This document shows positions 1-6,080 of a stretch of 13,210 bases of DNA, one piece after another. The notes beneath the pieces are model-generated. The model made no database searches. It had not been told where the DNA came from and saw only the letters and a program-made list of their open reading frames with translations. Numbering within the stretch: the stretch's first letter is position 1; each line of letters begins with the position of its first letter. Origin of the DNA: Coriobacteriia bacterium (lineage in GTDB: Bacteria > Actinomycetota > Coriobacteriia > Anaerosomatales > SLCP01). The position numbers were made by a program, and so were the translations under genes. The stretch is taken from the NCBI GenBank assembly GCA_007123455.1, contig SKKZ01000010.1, positions 1 to 13,210 on the forward strand. The letters run 5' to 3'.

Positions 1-14
1 CCGGTGCCCTGCAT
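1..14 (-). CDS. Start of a gene running off the left edge (probably yajC)
   Basis: Only the first four codons and part of a fifth are in the window, reading M-Q-G-T on the minus strand. The evidence that this is a real start is a strong GGAGG Shine-Dalgarno at 20-24, five bases before the ATG at 12-14, and the lack of any other gene between tgt and the edge. The identity is inferred from gene order alone: in many bacteria tgt is followed by yajC, secD and secF, so the YajC subunit of the Sec translocase is the most likely product. Nothing in four residues can confirm it. Confidence 0.4.
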
Positions 15-83
15 GAAAGCCTCCGTCGTACGGGGGGACGTCTGTCACAGCGGCCACATGCCGAGCATCGGCCACGATTACGC

Positions 84-92
84 ATCATAACA
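84..92 (-). promoter_or_regulatory. Candidate extended -10 promoter for the gene at the left edge
   Basis: On the minus strand the bases read TGT-TATGAT, an extended -10 element (TGn followed by a good -10 hexamer at 84-89), in the 92-bp gap between the tgt stop and the start at position 14. Extended -10 promoters can work without a -35 box, and I see no convincing one. It would give a leader of about 60 bases. No terminator is visible after tgt, so read-through from tgt could also feed this gene. Confidence 0.3.
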
Positions 93-106
93 TCCGCGTG
101 AAGCTC

Positions 107-1228
107 TCAGTAGTCTTCAGCACCCGGTCCAGACATCCAATCGTTCAGGAACACTCCGTAGCGGTTCTCCTCGATAGCTACCCGCGCCCGGGCGGCAAGG
201 TCGAGCAGAAATGCCAGGTTATGGATGGAGAGAAGAATCGGTCCCAGCATCTCCTTCATGACAACGAGATGGCGCAGGTAGGCACGCGTGTAACCAGTGC
301 ACGTCGGGCAGGAACATGCGGCATCGAGTGGAGCCAGGTCACGCGCATACCGCGCGTTCTTGAGGTTCATCCTCCCGGTCGAGGACAGTGCGGTGCCTGT
401 CCGTGCGGTGCGGGTCGGCAACACGCAGTCGAACATGTCGACACCCAGTCCGATGGCGCGCAGCATCGACGTCGGCGTGCCCACCCCCATCAGATACCGT
501 GGACGGTCGGCCGGAAGCGTCGCCGTGACCGGCTCGAGGCTCTCCAGCATCGCTTCGTGGGGCTCGCCCACCGAGTAACCACCGATACCGTAACCGGGAA
601 ATCCGATCTCGGCCGTGCGCTCGACGCTCTCGGCACGCAGCCGCGGATACAAGCCGCCCTGCACGATTCCGAATAGCGCCTGATCTTCCCGGTGATGAGA
701 CGCCTTGCAGCGCGCGGCCCACTCCGCGCTGCGCCTGACGGCCTCGGCAACCTGCTGCTCCCCGGCGGGATAAGGCGGACATACGTCCAGTACCATCGCG
801 ATGTCGCCGCCCAGGGCCGTCTGCACAGCCATGTTTTCCTCGGGCGTCCATGAGTGCCATGTGCCGTCCACGATGCTGCGGAACCGCACTCCGTCATCGT
901 CGAAGGACAACGTGTCCGCAAGCGAGAAGATCTGGAACCCGCCGGAGTCGGTAAGAATCGGGCGGTCCCAGTTCATGAAGGCGTGCAGCCCACCCGCCTC
1001 GGCAATGAGTGCATGCCCCGGCCTCAAGAAGAGGTGGTACGTGTTGGCGAGTAGTACCTGCGCCCCGATCTCCGAGAGTTGTGGCGTGGTCACACCCTTC
1101 ACGGTCGCGCGTGTGCCCACGGGCATGAACACCGGCGTCTCTACGGGACCGTGAGGCGTGAAGAGGGTACCGCGTCGTGCCGCGGTCACCTTGTCATGCG
1201 CGCTGATGGAGAAGTCGAAGAATCGCAT
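107..1228 (-). CDS. tgt: Queuine/preQ1 tRNA-guanine transglycosylase
   Basis: Tgt swaps guanine 34 of GUN-anticodon tRNAs for preQ1, the committed tRNA step of queuosine synthesis in bacteria. The 373-residue protein has the usual family length. Visible hallmarks are D-S-G-G-F-Q at 94-99 (catalytic base region), the G-I-V-Q-G-G segment at 187-192, D-M-F-D-C-V-L-P-T-R at 264-273 carrying the nucleophilic aspartate, and the structural zinc site C305, C307, C310 and H336 (C-x-C-x2-C-x25-H). The ATG at 1228 has no Shine-Dalgarno; instead a TAGAAT hexamer ends only seven bases upstream, which points to a leaderless mRNA. It is divergent from the ECF sigma gene and separated by that locus from queA and queH, its pathway partners. 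Identity is certain; the leaderless reading is inference. Confidence 0.97.
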   Translation of the reverse strand: MRFFDFSISAHDKVTAARRGTLFTPHGPVETPVFMPVGTRATVKGVTTPQLSEIGAQVLLANTYHLFLRPGHALIAEAGGLHAFMNWDRPILTDSGGFQIFSLADTLSFDDDGVRFRSIVDGTWHSWTPEENMAVQTALGGDIAMVLDVCPPYPAGEQQVAEAVRRSAEWAARCKASHHREDQALFGIVQGGLYPRLRAESVERTAEIGFPGYGIGGYSVGEPHEAMLESLEPVTATLPADRPRYLMGVGTPTSMLRAIGLGVDMFDCVLPTRTARTGTALSSTGRMNLKNARYARDLAPLDAACSCPTCTGYTRAYLRHLVVMKEMLGPILLSIHNLAFLLDLAARARVAIEENRYGVFLNDWMSGPGAEDY

Positions 1229-1235
1229 GAGAGCG

Positions 1236-1241
1236 ATTCTA
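1236..1241 (-). promoter_or_regulatory. Probable -10 box of tgt (leaderless arrangement)
   Basis: TAGAAT on the minus strand ends seven bases before the tgt ATG, which places the expected transcription start on or next to the A of the start codon. No acceptable -35 hexamer is seen 16-19 bases upstream. The same hexamer occurs before three other genes in this window (csp, the isochorismatase-family gene and the KamA-like gene), which supports its use as the housekeeping -10 sequence here. Confidence 0.5.
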
Positions 1242-1275
1242 GCAGCAGGCCGCGTGCGCTATGCTGCACCCAGTA

Positions 1276-1301
1276 CGAACTCCTGCCCCACATCGAACGT
1301 C
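1276..1301 (+). promoter_or_regulatory. Candidate ECF-type (autoregulatory) promoter of the sigma gene
   Basis: CGAAC at 1276-1280 and CGTC at 1298-1301 are separated by exactly 17 bases. This matches the general pattern of ECF sigma promoters (-35 ending in GAAC or AAC, -10 CGTC), such as those of Bacillus SigM and SigX, and ECF operons commonly activate themselves. The predicted start would fall about 6-8 bases before the ATG at 1315, leaving almost no leader. An alternative housekeeping -10, TATGCT at 1260-1265, lies upstream but has no good -35. Confidence 0.35.
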
Positions 1302-1314
1302 TTATGGAGTAAGG

Positions 1315-1866
1315 ATGACCACGACCGGACGACCTGAAGATCCGGGGCTCGTCTCGGCGGCGACGAACGGTGACACCGCCGCGTTCGAGGCGCTCGTCCG
1401 AGCGCACTCGGGGCCGGTGTACGCCCACGCGTTGCGGTTCTTCGGTGAACCGCAGGCTGCGGAAGACGTGGTCCAGGAGGTGTTCGTCAAGGTGTTCCGC
1501 TCCATCCACAGCTTCGACGGTAACGCCGCATTCTCGACGTGGCTTTACCGGATTACCCGCAATACCTGCCTCGACATGCTCCGGACCGGGCGACGCAGGC
1601 CTGTGCCGGTGGACGTGCTGGACGTTTCGCTCACCGCGCCCGACGACCCTGCGGCCGAGGCGATCACCACGGCGACCGTGGAGCACGCGATGCGGGCGCT
1701 TGCGCCCGAGGACCGTGACGCGCTCAGCGCAATCGGCCTGTTCGGTATGAGCTACTCGGAGGCTGCCCGGGCGCTGGATATACCGGAGGGCACCGTGAAG
1801 TCGCGGGTGTTTCGAGCGCGCAAGACGCTTGCATCCGCACTGAGGCCGGGAGGAGGTGACCGGTGA
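1315..1866 (+). CDS. ECF-type RNA polymerase sigma factor (sigma-70 family, group 4)
   Basis: This 183-residue protein has the two-domain layout of ECF sigma factors. The sigma-2 region is at about 23-93, with E-D-V-V-Q-E-V-F at 50-57 and the F-S-T-W-L-Y-R-I-T-R-N segment at 73-83 used for -10 recognition. The sigma-4 helix-turn-helix is at about 121-175, ending in P-E-G-T-V-K-S-R-V-F-R-A-R. I chose the ATG at 1315 because GGAG sits five bases before it at 1306-1309; an in-frame ATG at 1261 would add 18 residues unlike any sigma factor. Its TGA overlaps the GTG of the next gene by four bases, so sigma and anti-sigma are translationally coupled. With tgt and queA in the opposite orientation on both sides, the pair looks like a self-contained signalling cassette. 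The regulon is unknown. Confidence 0.93.
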   Translation: MTTTGRPEDPGLVSAATNGDTAAFEALVRAHSGPVYAHALRFFGEPQAAEDVVQEVFVKVFRSIHSFDGNAAFSTWLYRITRNTCLDMLRTGRRRPVPVDVLDVSLTAPDDPAAEAITTATVEHAMRALAPEDRDALSAIGLFGMSYSEAARALDIPEGTVKSRVFRARKTLASALRPGGGDR

Positions 1867-2837
1867 TAATGGACTGCAAGCAGGCACAACAGACCATCTC
1901 GGCTGCATACGACAGCGAGAGCCAGGATGCCCGCGAACTGGAACTGGCGAAGGAGCACTGCCGCTCGTGCGCTGAGTGCGCCGGGTTCGTCTCCACCCTC
2001 GCCGCGATCAACCGGCTCGAAGTCCCCGAGATCCCGGTTCCCGCTCTCGAGCGCACGTTGGCTGCGGTGCGGCAAGAGTATCCTTCCACCGTCGCGGCGC
2101 AGCCGGACACACAGGAGTACCGCACTGCCGCCGGTCGACGCGCTCCGGGCTGGGCTCCCTGGGCCGCTGCTGCGGCCGTCCTGATGATCGTCGCAGGCGT
2201 GATTACCGCTCAGGGCGTGCGCTACCTGATCCAGTCCCGGACCGACGATGTCGCCATAGTAGAGACGTACGAGGACCGAATGGCCACCGCCCCACCGGAA
2301 GACCCGATATCCGAGGTAGCGCCTCCTCTACCCGATGACCTCGCCGCAGCACCGACAGGTCCGGCATACGTCGTGTTCGAACAGGCGGTCTACCGCCTCG
2401 TCGCGCCTGTCGAGACCCCTCCCCGCTCGGCTCAGATCGGGTCTGTCACGAGTTCCCTGGACACCGGAGGTCCTGCTACGACGTACCCGGTCTACGCCGA
2501 CCCCTCATCCGATGCGGTCCTTATCGAAGTAGACGAAGACACGTACCTGCGTATGGAGCCGGTCGTCCGCACGCTGCGCGGCACACGCTACGCGCTGCGC
2601 TCGGGACCCATAACCCTGTTCGGGCAGTGGCCGAGTCTCCCCACGGGCATCCCCGAGCCTTCGGCTCCCGACGGCTCTCCCGTCTTCATCCCCGCGGGCA
2701 CGGATGACGCAGGCGTGACGGTATACGTCAGGCCGGGCACCGACCCGGCTGCCGGATTCGCTATCGCTCCGGGCACTCCCGCGACCGACCCCGCCGCGGG
2801 CAACACCGGCTGGACATGGTGGGAGCCGCTCCGCTAA
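1863..2837 (+). CDS. Zinc-binding, membrane-spanning anti-sigma factor
   Basis: This is probably the partner that holds the upstream ECF sigma factor inactive at the membrane. The N-terminus (1-60) carries the zinc anti-sigma signature H32-x3-C36-x2-C39, with a further Cys at position 5. A single transmembrane helix at about 99-119 (Ala/Val/Leu/Ile-rich) separates it from a C-terminal part of about 200 residues that should lie outside the membrane. That part is rich in Pro, Thr, Ala and Asp, matches no domain I recognise, and ends in a W-x-W-W-E segment. The GTG start at 1863 is favoured because AGGAGG at 1851-1856 is six bases upstream; an ATG at 1869 is possible but lies 12 bases from it. 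Regulated proteolysis or a zinc/redox switch are the usual release mechanisms; neither can be read from the sequence. The stop is 22 bp from the convergent queA stop, with no obvious terminator between. Confidence 0.85.
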   Translation: MIMDCKQAQQTISAAYDSESQDARELELAKEHCRSCAECAGFVSTLAAINRLEVPEIPVPALERTLAAVRQEYPSTVAAQPDTQEYRTAAGRRAPGWAPWAAAAAVLMIVAGVITAQGVRYLIQSRTDDVAIVETYEDRMATAPPEDPISEVAPPLPDDLAAAPTGPAYVVFEQAVYRLVAPVETPPRSAQIGSVTSSLDTGGPATTYPVYADPSSDAVLIEVDEDTYLRMEPVVRTLRGTRYALRSGPITLFGQWPSLPTGIPEPSAPDGSPVFIPAGTDDAGVTVYVRPGTDPAAGFAIAPGTPATDPAAGNTGWTWWEPLR

Positions 2838-2859
2838 GACAGGTATCCACCGGACCGGA

Positions 2860-3894
2860 TCATAAGATGAGCATCGCATCGCCAAAGGAGAGCATCCGGT
2901 AACGCTCGGCGATAGCCGCCTGGTACGCGCGCATCACGAGGTCGCGGCCGGCATACGCGCTGACCATCATGAGCAGGGTCGAGCGGGGGGTATGAAAGTT
3001 CGTCACCAGCGCATCAACGACCTCGAACCGGTGTCCGGGAAGGATGAACAGATCCGTCTGGCCTTCGCGCGGCACCAGGGTCTCGCGCTCCGGATCGAAC
3101 GCGCTCTCGAGCGCTCTCACCACCGTCGTGCCCACTGCGAACACGCGCGACCCACGCTCCCTGGCTGCGATAACGTCTGACACCGTGCGCTCGCCAACCG
3201 TGAAATGCTCGCTGTGGATGTGGTGTTGTCTCGGGTCCTCCTCGGCGACCGGGCGAAATGTGTCGATGCCGACATCGAGCTCGACACGTGCGATCCGCAC
3301 CCCTTTTGCCGAGATACGCTCGATGAGAGCAGGCGTGAAGTGCAGACCGGCCGTGGGGGCTGCGGCCGACCGCTCTTCTCGTGCGAAGACCGTCTGGTAC
3401 TGCTCGGGATCGTCCAGCGGACGTGTGATGTAGGGCGGCAGCGGCACTTCGCCGAGACGTCTTACGGCGTCGAGCACGCGGCCTTCACCCGCCGAAAGAC
3501 GTACGAGACGCCCGCCCGACTCCTCGACGATGTCGACCACGAGTCCGGTTAGTTCGCCGTCGCCGAACACGATCCGGGCACCCGGCTTCACTCGACGTCC
3601 CGGCTTGACGAGGCACTCCCACGTGTCCTCGTACCGCTCGCGCAGCAACAGGACCTCCACCGATCCCCCGGTCTCGTCCTTCACTCCGGTGAGCCGGGCT
3701 GGTAGCACCCGGGTCTCGTTGACGACGAGCACGTCTCCGGGCGAGAGATACTCGGGAAGATCGGTGAAGGTACGATGATCCAACTGGCCGCTGGCGCGAT
3801 CGACGACGAGCAGACGGCAGGCGTCGCGCGGCTCGACGGGTTGCTGTGCGATGAGTCCGGTCGGAAGCTCGTAGTCGAAGTCCTCGGTGCGCAC
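2860..3894 (-). CDS. queA: S-adenosylmethionine:tRNA ribosyltransferase-isomerase
   Basis: QueA transfers and isomerises the ribosyl group of S-adenosylmethionine onto preQ1-tRNA, giving epoxyqueuosine-tRNA. The 344-residue protein has the family's usual size. It starts with the typical D-F-x-Y-x-L-P-x-x-L-I-A-Q-x-P segment (6-19), contains A-A-P-T-A-G-L-H-F-T at 178-187 and N-F-H-T-P-R-S-T-L-L-M-M at 299-310, and ends with the conserved Y-R-M-L-S-F-G-D-A-M-L-I. I chose the GTG at 3894 because a GGAGG lies four bases upstream and the family begins here; the open frame runs on to 4035 but those 47 residues overlap queH and look non-coding. It follows queH by 71 bp in the same direction and is probably co-transcribed with it. 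Confidence 0.96.
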   Translation of the reverse strand: MRTEDFDYELPTGLIAQQPVEPRDACRLLVVDRASGQLDHRTFTDLPEYLSPGDVLVVNETRVLPARLTGVKDETGGSVEVLLLRERYEDTWECLVKPGRRVKPGARIVFGDGELTGLVVDIVEESGGRLVRLSAGEGRVLDAVRRLGEVPLPPYITRPLDDPEQYQTVFAREERSAAAPTAGLHFTPALIERISAKGVRIARVELDVGIDTFRPVAEEDPRQHHIHSEHFTVGERTVSDVIAARERGSRVFAVGTTVVRALESAFDPERETLVPREGQTDLFILPGHRFEVVDALVTNFHTPRSTLLMMVSAYAGRDLVMRAYQAAIAERYRMLSFGDAMLIL

Positions 3895-3965
3895 GGTGCC
3901 TCCTGCCTCGGGACCACGGATAGAATCTCCTGCTGCGCTGGTCCGAAGTGTATCGCAACACTCGG

Positions 3966-4529
3966 TCACCGACTGCGTCGCTGTGCCCGCCTGAGGGCTC
4001 GCGCCTCTTCGGCCTCCGCTTTGGACGGCAGGCATCCGCAGTAGTTCTGCCGGTACATCCCCGCCTCCCTCGAACGTCGTGTCGCCTCGGGATAGTGTGG
4101 CCTGTAGTCCTCGAAGAGCCAGACGAGACCGTGCTCCGATGCGACCCGGTTCCCGGTCTCGTCGATCGCCCCGGCATCCTGATAGGGGCTGACGCTCAGC
4201 GTCGTCGTCAGCGCATCACATCCGAGCCGGACCGCCTCGGCAGCCACTTGCTGCAAACGCAATGCGTAGCACCGTGGACACCGCAAGAGCGGCTCATCGC
4301 GGACGCCTTCGACGATCTCCTCCCAGGCATCGGGATCGTAGGCCGCCTCGACGATGTCGAGTCCGTGACGCTCCGCCCACTCACGAAGCGTATCGCGGCG
4401 AAGACCGTACTCCTCTGCCGGCTGGATGTTGGGATTCGCGAACACCACGACGACTTCATGGCGTTCGGTCAGTGCGTCGAGCGGCTCGATGAGACACGGT
4501 CCGCAGCAGGCATGGAGTGCGACCTTCAC
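3966..4529 (-). CDS. queH: Epoxyqueuosine reductase QueH (DUF208 family)
   Basis: QueH reduces epoxyqueuosine-tRNA to queuosine-tRNA, the last pathway step; it is the cobalamin-independent, iron-sulfur alternative to QueG. The 187-residue protein carries the family cysteine pattern: H-A-C-C-G-P-C at 6-12 (C8, C9, C12), R-C-P-R-C at 83-87 (C84, C87) and Y-C-G-C at 163-166 (C164, C166). These are the expected metal and Fe-S ligands. F-A-N-P-N-I-Q-P at 30-37 and the S-P-Y-Q-D segment at 114-118 are also typical. The GTG start at 4529 overlaps the upstream TGA by four bases, so translation is coupled to the DUF2520-like gene. queA lies 71 bp downstream and tgt is across the ECF locus. No queG was seen in the window. 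Identity is strong from motif and context. Confidence 0.93.
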   Translation of the reverse strand: MKVALHACCGPCLIEPLDALTERHEVVVVFANPNIQPAEEYGLRRDTLREWAERHGLDIVEAAYDPDAWEEIVEGVRDEPLLRCPRCYALRLQQVAAEAVRLGCDALTTTLSVSPYQDAGAIDETGNRVASEHGLVWLFEDYRPHYPEATRRSREAGMYRQNYCGCLPSKAEAEEARALRRAQRRSR

Positions 4530-4921
4530 GACGTCCGCTCCCCGGCGAGCAACCGCTGCAGCTCTCTAGCGGTTGCCTCATCGATGTCCCCCGGCGATAT
4601 CGCGATGTCGACAGCGCATGCGGCGAGAGTACGATAAGCCTCCCGGTAACGCAGCGGAAGCTCTTCGAGCGCGACCGGATGATTCGACGCTACCGTAGCT
4701 GCTGCGCGATAGAGGGCCTTGTGCTCCCCGGACACCTCGGCGGGCATGCCGGCGGCTGCCCTGACGAGGGCGGCGTCAGCGGCTTCGGTTCGTCGGACCC
4801 TCACGGCGGTGATGTTGGCACCCGCCTTACGAAGCAGCGAGGCGAGCGCCTGGTCCACCTTGCCCGCACCGATAACCGCTACGGTGTGCTCGAACCGCGG
4901 TGTGTCTGTCGTCGATTCCAC
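4526..4921 (-). CDS. Shortened Rossmann/DUF2520-like protein, probable domain-deleted remnant
   Basis: The 131-residue product begins like an NAD(P)-binding Rossmann protein: a beta strand followed by G-A-G-K-V-D at 18-23 and a helix A-L-A-S-L-L. From residue about 64 it reads G-E-H-K-A-L-Y-R-A-A-A-T-V-A-S-N, which resembles the start of the DUF2520 domain in Rossmann-DUF2520 proteins of about 280-300 residues. The two pieces are joined almost directly, so most of the Rossmann domain, and much of DUF2520, seems to be missing. The third glycine of the G-x-G-x-x-G loop is Asp. I chose the GTG at 4921 because upstream sequence codes for the transporter and TACAAT ends six bases before it, suggesting a leaderless mRNA. 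It overlaps queH by four bases. No function can be assigned; it could be a decaying gene kept for coupling to queH. Confidence 0.72.
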   Translation of the reverse strand: MESTTDTPRFEHTVAVIGAGKVDQALASLLRKAGANITAVRVRRTEAADAALVRAAAGMPAEVSGEHKALYRAAATVASNHPVALEELPLRYREAYRTLAACAVDIAISPGDIDEATARELQRLLAGERTS

Positions 4922-4927
4922 AGGCAG

Positions 4928-4954
4928 ATTGTACCCGCCCCGGAACTCAAACAA
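4928..4954 (-). promoter_or_regulatory. Probable promoter of the DUF2520-like/queH/queA operon
   Basis: On the minus strand TTGTTT (4949-4954) and TACAAT (4928-4933) are separated by 15 bases. The -10 is excellent; the -35 is partial and the spacing a little short. The -35 overlaps the final codons of the transporter gene. The -10 ends six bases before the GTG at 4921, so the mRNA would start at or beside the start codon. Confidence 0.45.
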
Positions 4955-5603
4955 GATAGGAGGTAGCGAGCGCGAGCAGACCGAACACGATGAAGAGCGT
5001 CCCCGACACGCGCGCCACGACCGGACGTGAAACGCGGCGACCGACCGCGTTGCCGGCCACGATGGCAAGACCGTTCACCAGCATCATGCCGAGCACCGAG
5101 CCGATCCACACACCCAAGAACACTTCCAGGCCGCTGCCCACGGCGATAGGCTCGATGCCGAAGGGCGCGAGCACACGACCGGCGGCATCGGGATCGGCCG
5201 CGATGGCGAAAGTCAACACCTGCGTCTTGTCTCCGAGCTCGGCCAGGAAGAACGCGCCCGCGACGGCAGCGACGGGACCCCATCCTGAGGGTGTTGCACC
5301 GACATCCTCACTCTTCTCCTGCCGGGTGGCGTCACGCAGCGACCACACGCCGAAGCCTATGAACAGGGTCGCAGCAATCAACGCCAGGAGACGGTCGGGG
5401 ACGACGTCGCTCACGACCCTGCCCGCCGCCGTCGCTGTCAGCTGCAGTCCGAGAACGGCGATCAGAACACCGAAGAACACCTGGCGCCCCGGAAAACGTG
5501 AAGCGAGCAACAACGTGAGCATCTGCGTCTTGTCTCCGAGCTCGGCTACGGCCACCAGGATCGCAGCCACCACAAGTGCCTGGACCACCTTCCCCCCCTT
5601 CAC
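4947..5603 (-). CDS. TMEM165/GDT1 (UPF0016) family cation transporter, probable Mn2+ exporter
   Basis: This is an integral membrane protein of 218 residues with about six helices, in two homologous halves (about 6-23, 41-60, 71-90, then 109-130, 157-183, 197-216). Each half carries the family signature E-L-G-D-K-T-Q, at 21-27 and 122-128, whose acidic residues form the cation path. Characterised bacterial members such as Vibrio MneA and cyanobacterial Mnx export manganese; substrate here is inferred from family. The start is uncertain. GTG at 5603 gives the longest frame but is preceded by the T-rich tail of a terminator and no Shine-Dalgarno. GTG at 5588 would use the AAGGGGGGG run at 5592-5600 as its binding site and fits the usual 15 residues before the first motif. 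No yybP-ykoY manganese riboswitch is visible upstream. Confidence 0.92.
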   Translation of the reverse strand: MKGGKVVQALVVAAILVAVAELGDKTQMLTLLLASRFPGRQVFFGVLIAVLGLQLTATAAGRVVSDVVPDRLLALIAATLFIGFGVWSLRDATRQEKSEDVGATPSGWGPVAAVAGAFFLAELGDKTQVLTFAIAADPDAAGRVLAPFGIEPIAVGSGLEVFLGVWIGSVLGMMLVNGLAIVAGNAVGRRVSRPVVARVSGTLFIVFGLLALATSYLV

Positions 5604-5640
5604 AAGAACGAAGAGGCGGCCCCGTCGCCGGGACCGCCTC
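5603..5640 (-). terminator. Intrinsic terminator downstream of csp
   Basis: On the minus strand GAGGCGGTCCCG, loop GCGA and CGGGGCCGCCTC (5613-5640) form a 12-bp stem broken only by a T-G wobble, followed by a T-rich tail, TTCGTTCTTG, at 5603-5612. Read on the plus strand the stem has a C-A mismatch and no T tail, so it works leftward, ending the csp transcript. The tail runs straight into the possible GTG of the transporter gene. Confidence 0.85.
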
Positions 5641-5666
5641 CCCTGAAGCCGTTTCGCAGCAGGCTG

Positions 5667-5870
5667 CTACGCCTTACGGACGTTGCTTGCCTGAAGCTTG
5701 CCATTCTGGCCCGTCGTCACCTCGAACACCACGGCCTGACCCTCGTCAAGAGTCTTGAAGCCGTCCATCTCGATCTCGCTGAAGTGGACGAACAGATCGT
5801 CTCCGTCCTCACGAGAGATGAAACCGTAGCCCTTGTCCGGGTTGAACCACTTGACGACACCCTCTGCCAT
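5667..5870 (-). CDS. Cold-shock domain protein (CspA family)
   Basis: A 67-residue single cold-shock domain protein that binds single-stranded RNA and DNA, acting as an RNA chaperone. Both nucleic-acid binding motifs are present: RNP1 as K-G-Y-G-F-I at 13-18 and RNP2 as L-F-V-H-F at 26-30, with W8 and F9 in the first strand. Length is exactly typical. The ATG at 5870 is preceded by AAGGGA about ten bases away, a weak to fair ribosome site. The gene stands alone: its own promoter lies about 165 bp upstream with a long leader, and a strong terminator follows. Whether it is cold-induced or constitutive cannot be told from the coding sequence; the leader makes post-transcriptional control plausible. 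Confidence 0.96.
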   Translation of the reverse strand: MAEGVVKWFNPDKGYGFISREDGDDLFVHFSEIEMDGFKTLDEGQAVVFEVTTGQNGKLQASNVRKA

Positions 5871-6027
5871 GCGAACTCATCCCTTCCACCCGATGACGGG
5901 TCACACCGCGCGACGCGCCTGCCGTCGAACGCCCTACCGTGACTCCCCCACTGCGTGGAATGGTTCTCGGTGCCGGTGGTCTCTGACAAAGCCTGTCGCT
6001 ACTCTCTACGGCCCGGACGGACCGCCG
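5871..6027 (-). promoter_or_regulatory. Long 5' leader of csp
   Basis: If transcription starts about seven bases after the TAGAAT box, the csp mRNA has a leader of about 157 bases with no credible ORF. Small hairpins are visible: GACA-GGCTT-TGTC in the upstream half, and ACCCG-TCAT-CGGGT at 5890-5903, just before the ribosome binding region. Long structured leaders that control translation with temperature are known for E. coli cspA and relatives. I see no sequence match to a specific known element, so function is inference. Confidence 0.45.
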
Positions 6028-6033
6028 TGCATG

Positions 6034-6063
6034 ATTCTATCCCTTACCCTCAAAGGGCGGCAA
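6034..6063 (-). promoter_or_regulatory. Promoter of csp
   Basis: On the minus strand TTGCCG (6058-6063) and TAGAAT (6034-6039) are separated by 18 bases, a good housekeeping sigma-70 pattern. It lies immediately after the stop of the exported-protein gene, in a gap with no other use. The expected start is near 6027. Confidence 0.6.
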
Positions 6064-6080
6064 TACCTGCCAGGCAGCCC

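Noticed and set aside
98..676. Plus-strand open frame of 192 codons opposite the end of tgt
   Set aside because: It lies antisense to the conserved C-terminal half of tgt, including the zinc site, and its translation is Arg/His-rich with no motif. Such frames are common opposite GC-rich genes.
2838..2859. Possible bidirectional terminator between the anti-sigma gene and queA
   Set aside because: Only short, imperfect pairing (ATCC/GGAT) and no T tract are present in the 22-bp gap.
3895..4035. 47-residue N-terminal extension of QueA
   Set aside because: It overlaps queH, is absent from the family, and the GTG at 3894 has a proper GGAGG upstream.
4922..5068. 49-residue N-terminal extension of the DUF2520-like protein
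   Set aside because: It lies inside the transporter gene in another frame and is Arg/Ser-rich without similarity; the -10 box at 4928-4933 would be inside the coding region.
5604..5666. Manganese (yybP-ykoY) riboswitch before the transporter gene
   Set aside because: The 60-base gap is filled by the csp terminator and a small hairpin; the riboswitch's conserved loops are not there.
6040..6080. Possible terminator after the exported-protein gene
   Set aside because: The best stem is four pairs (GGGC/GCCC) with a mismatch and only three T's; it also overlaps the csp promoter.
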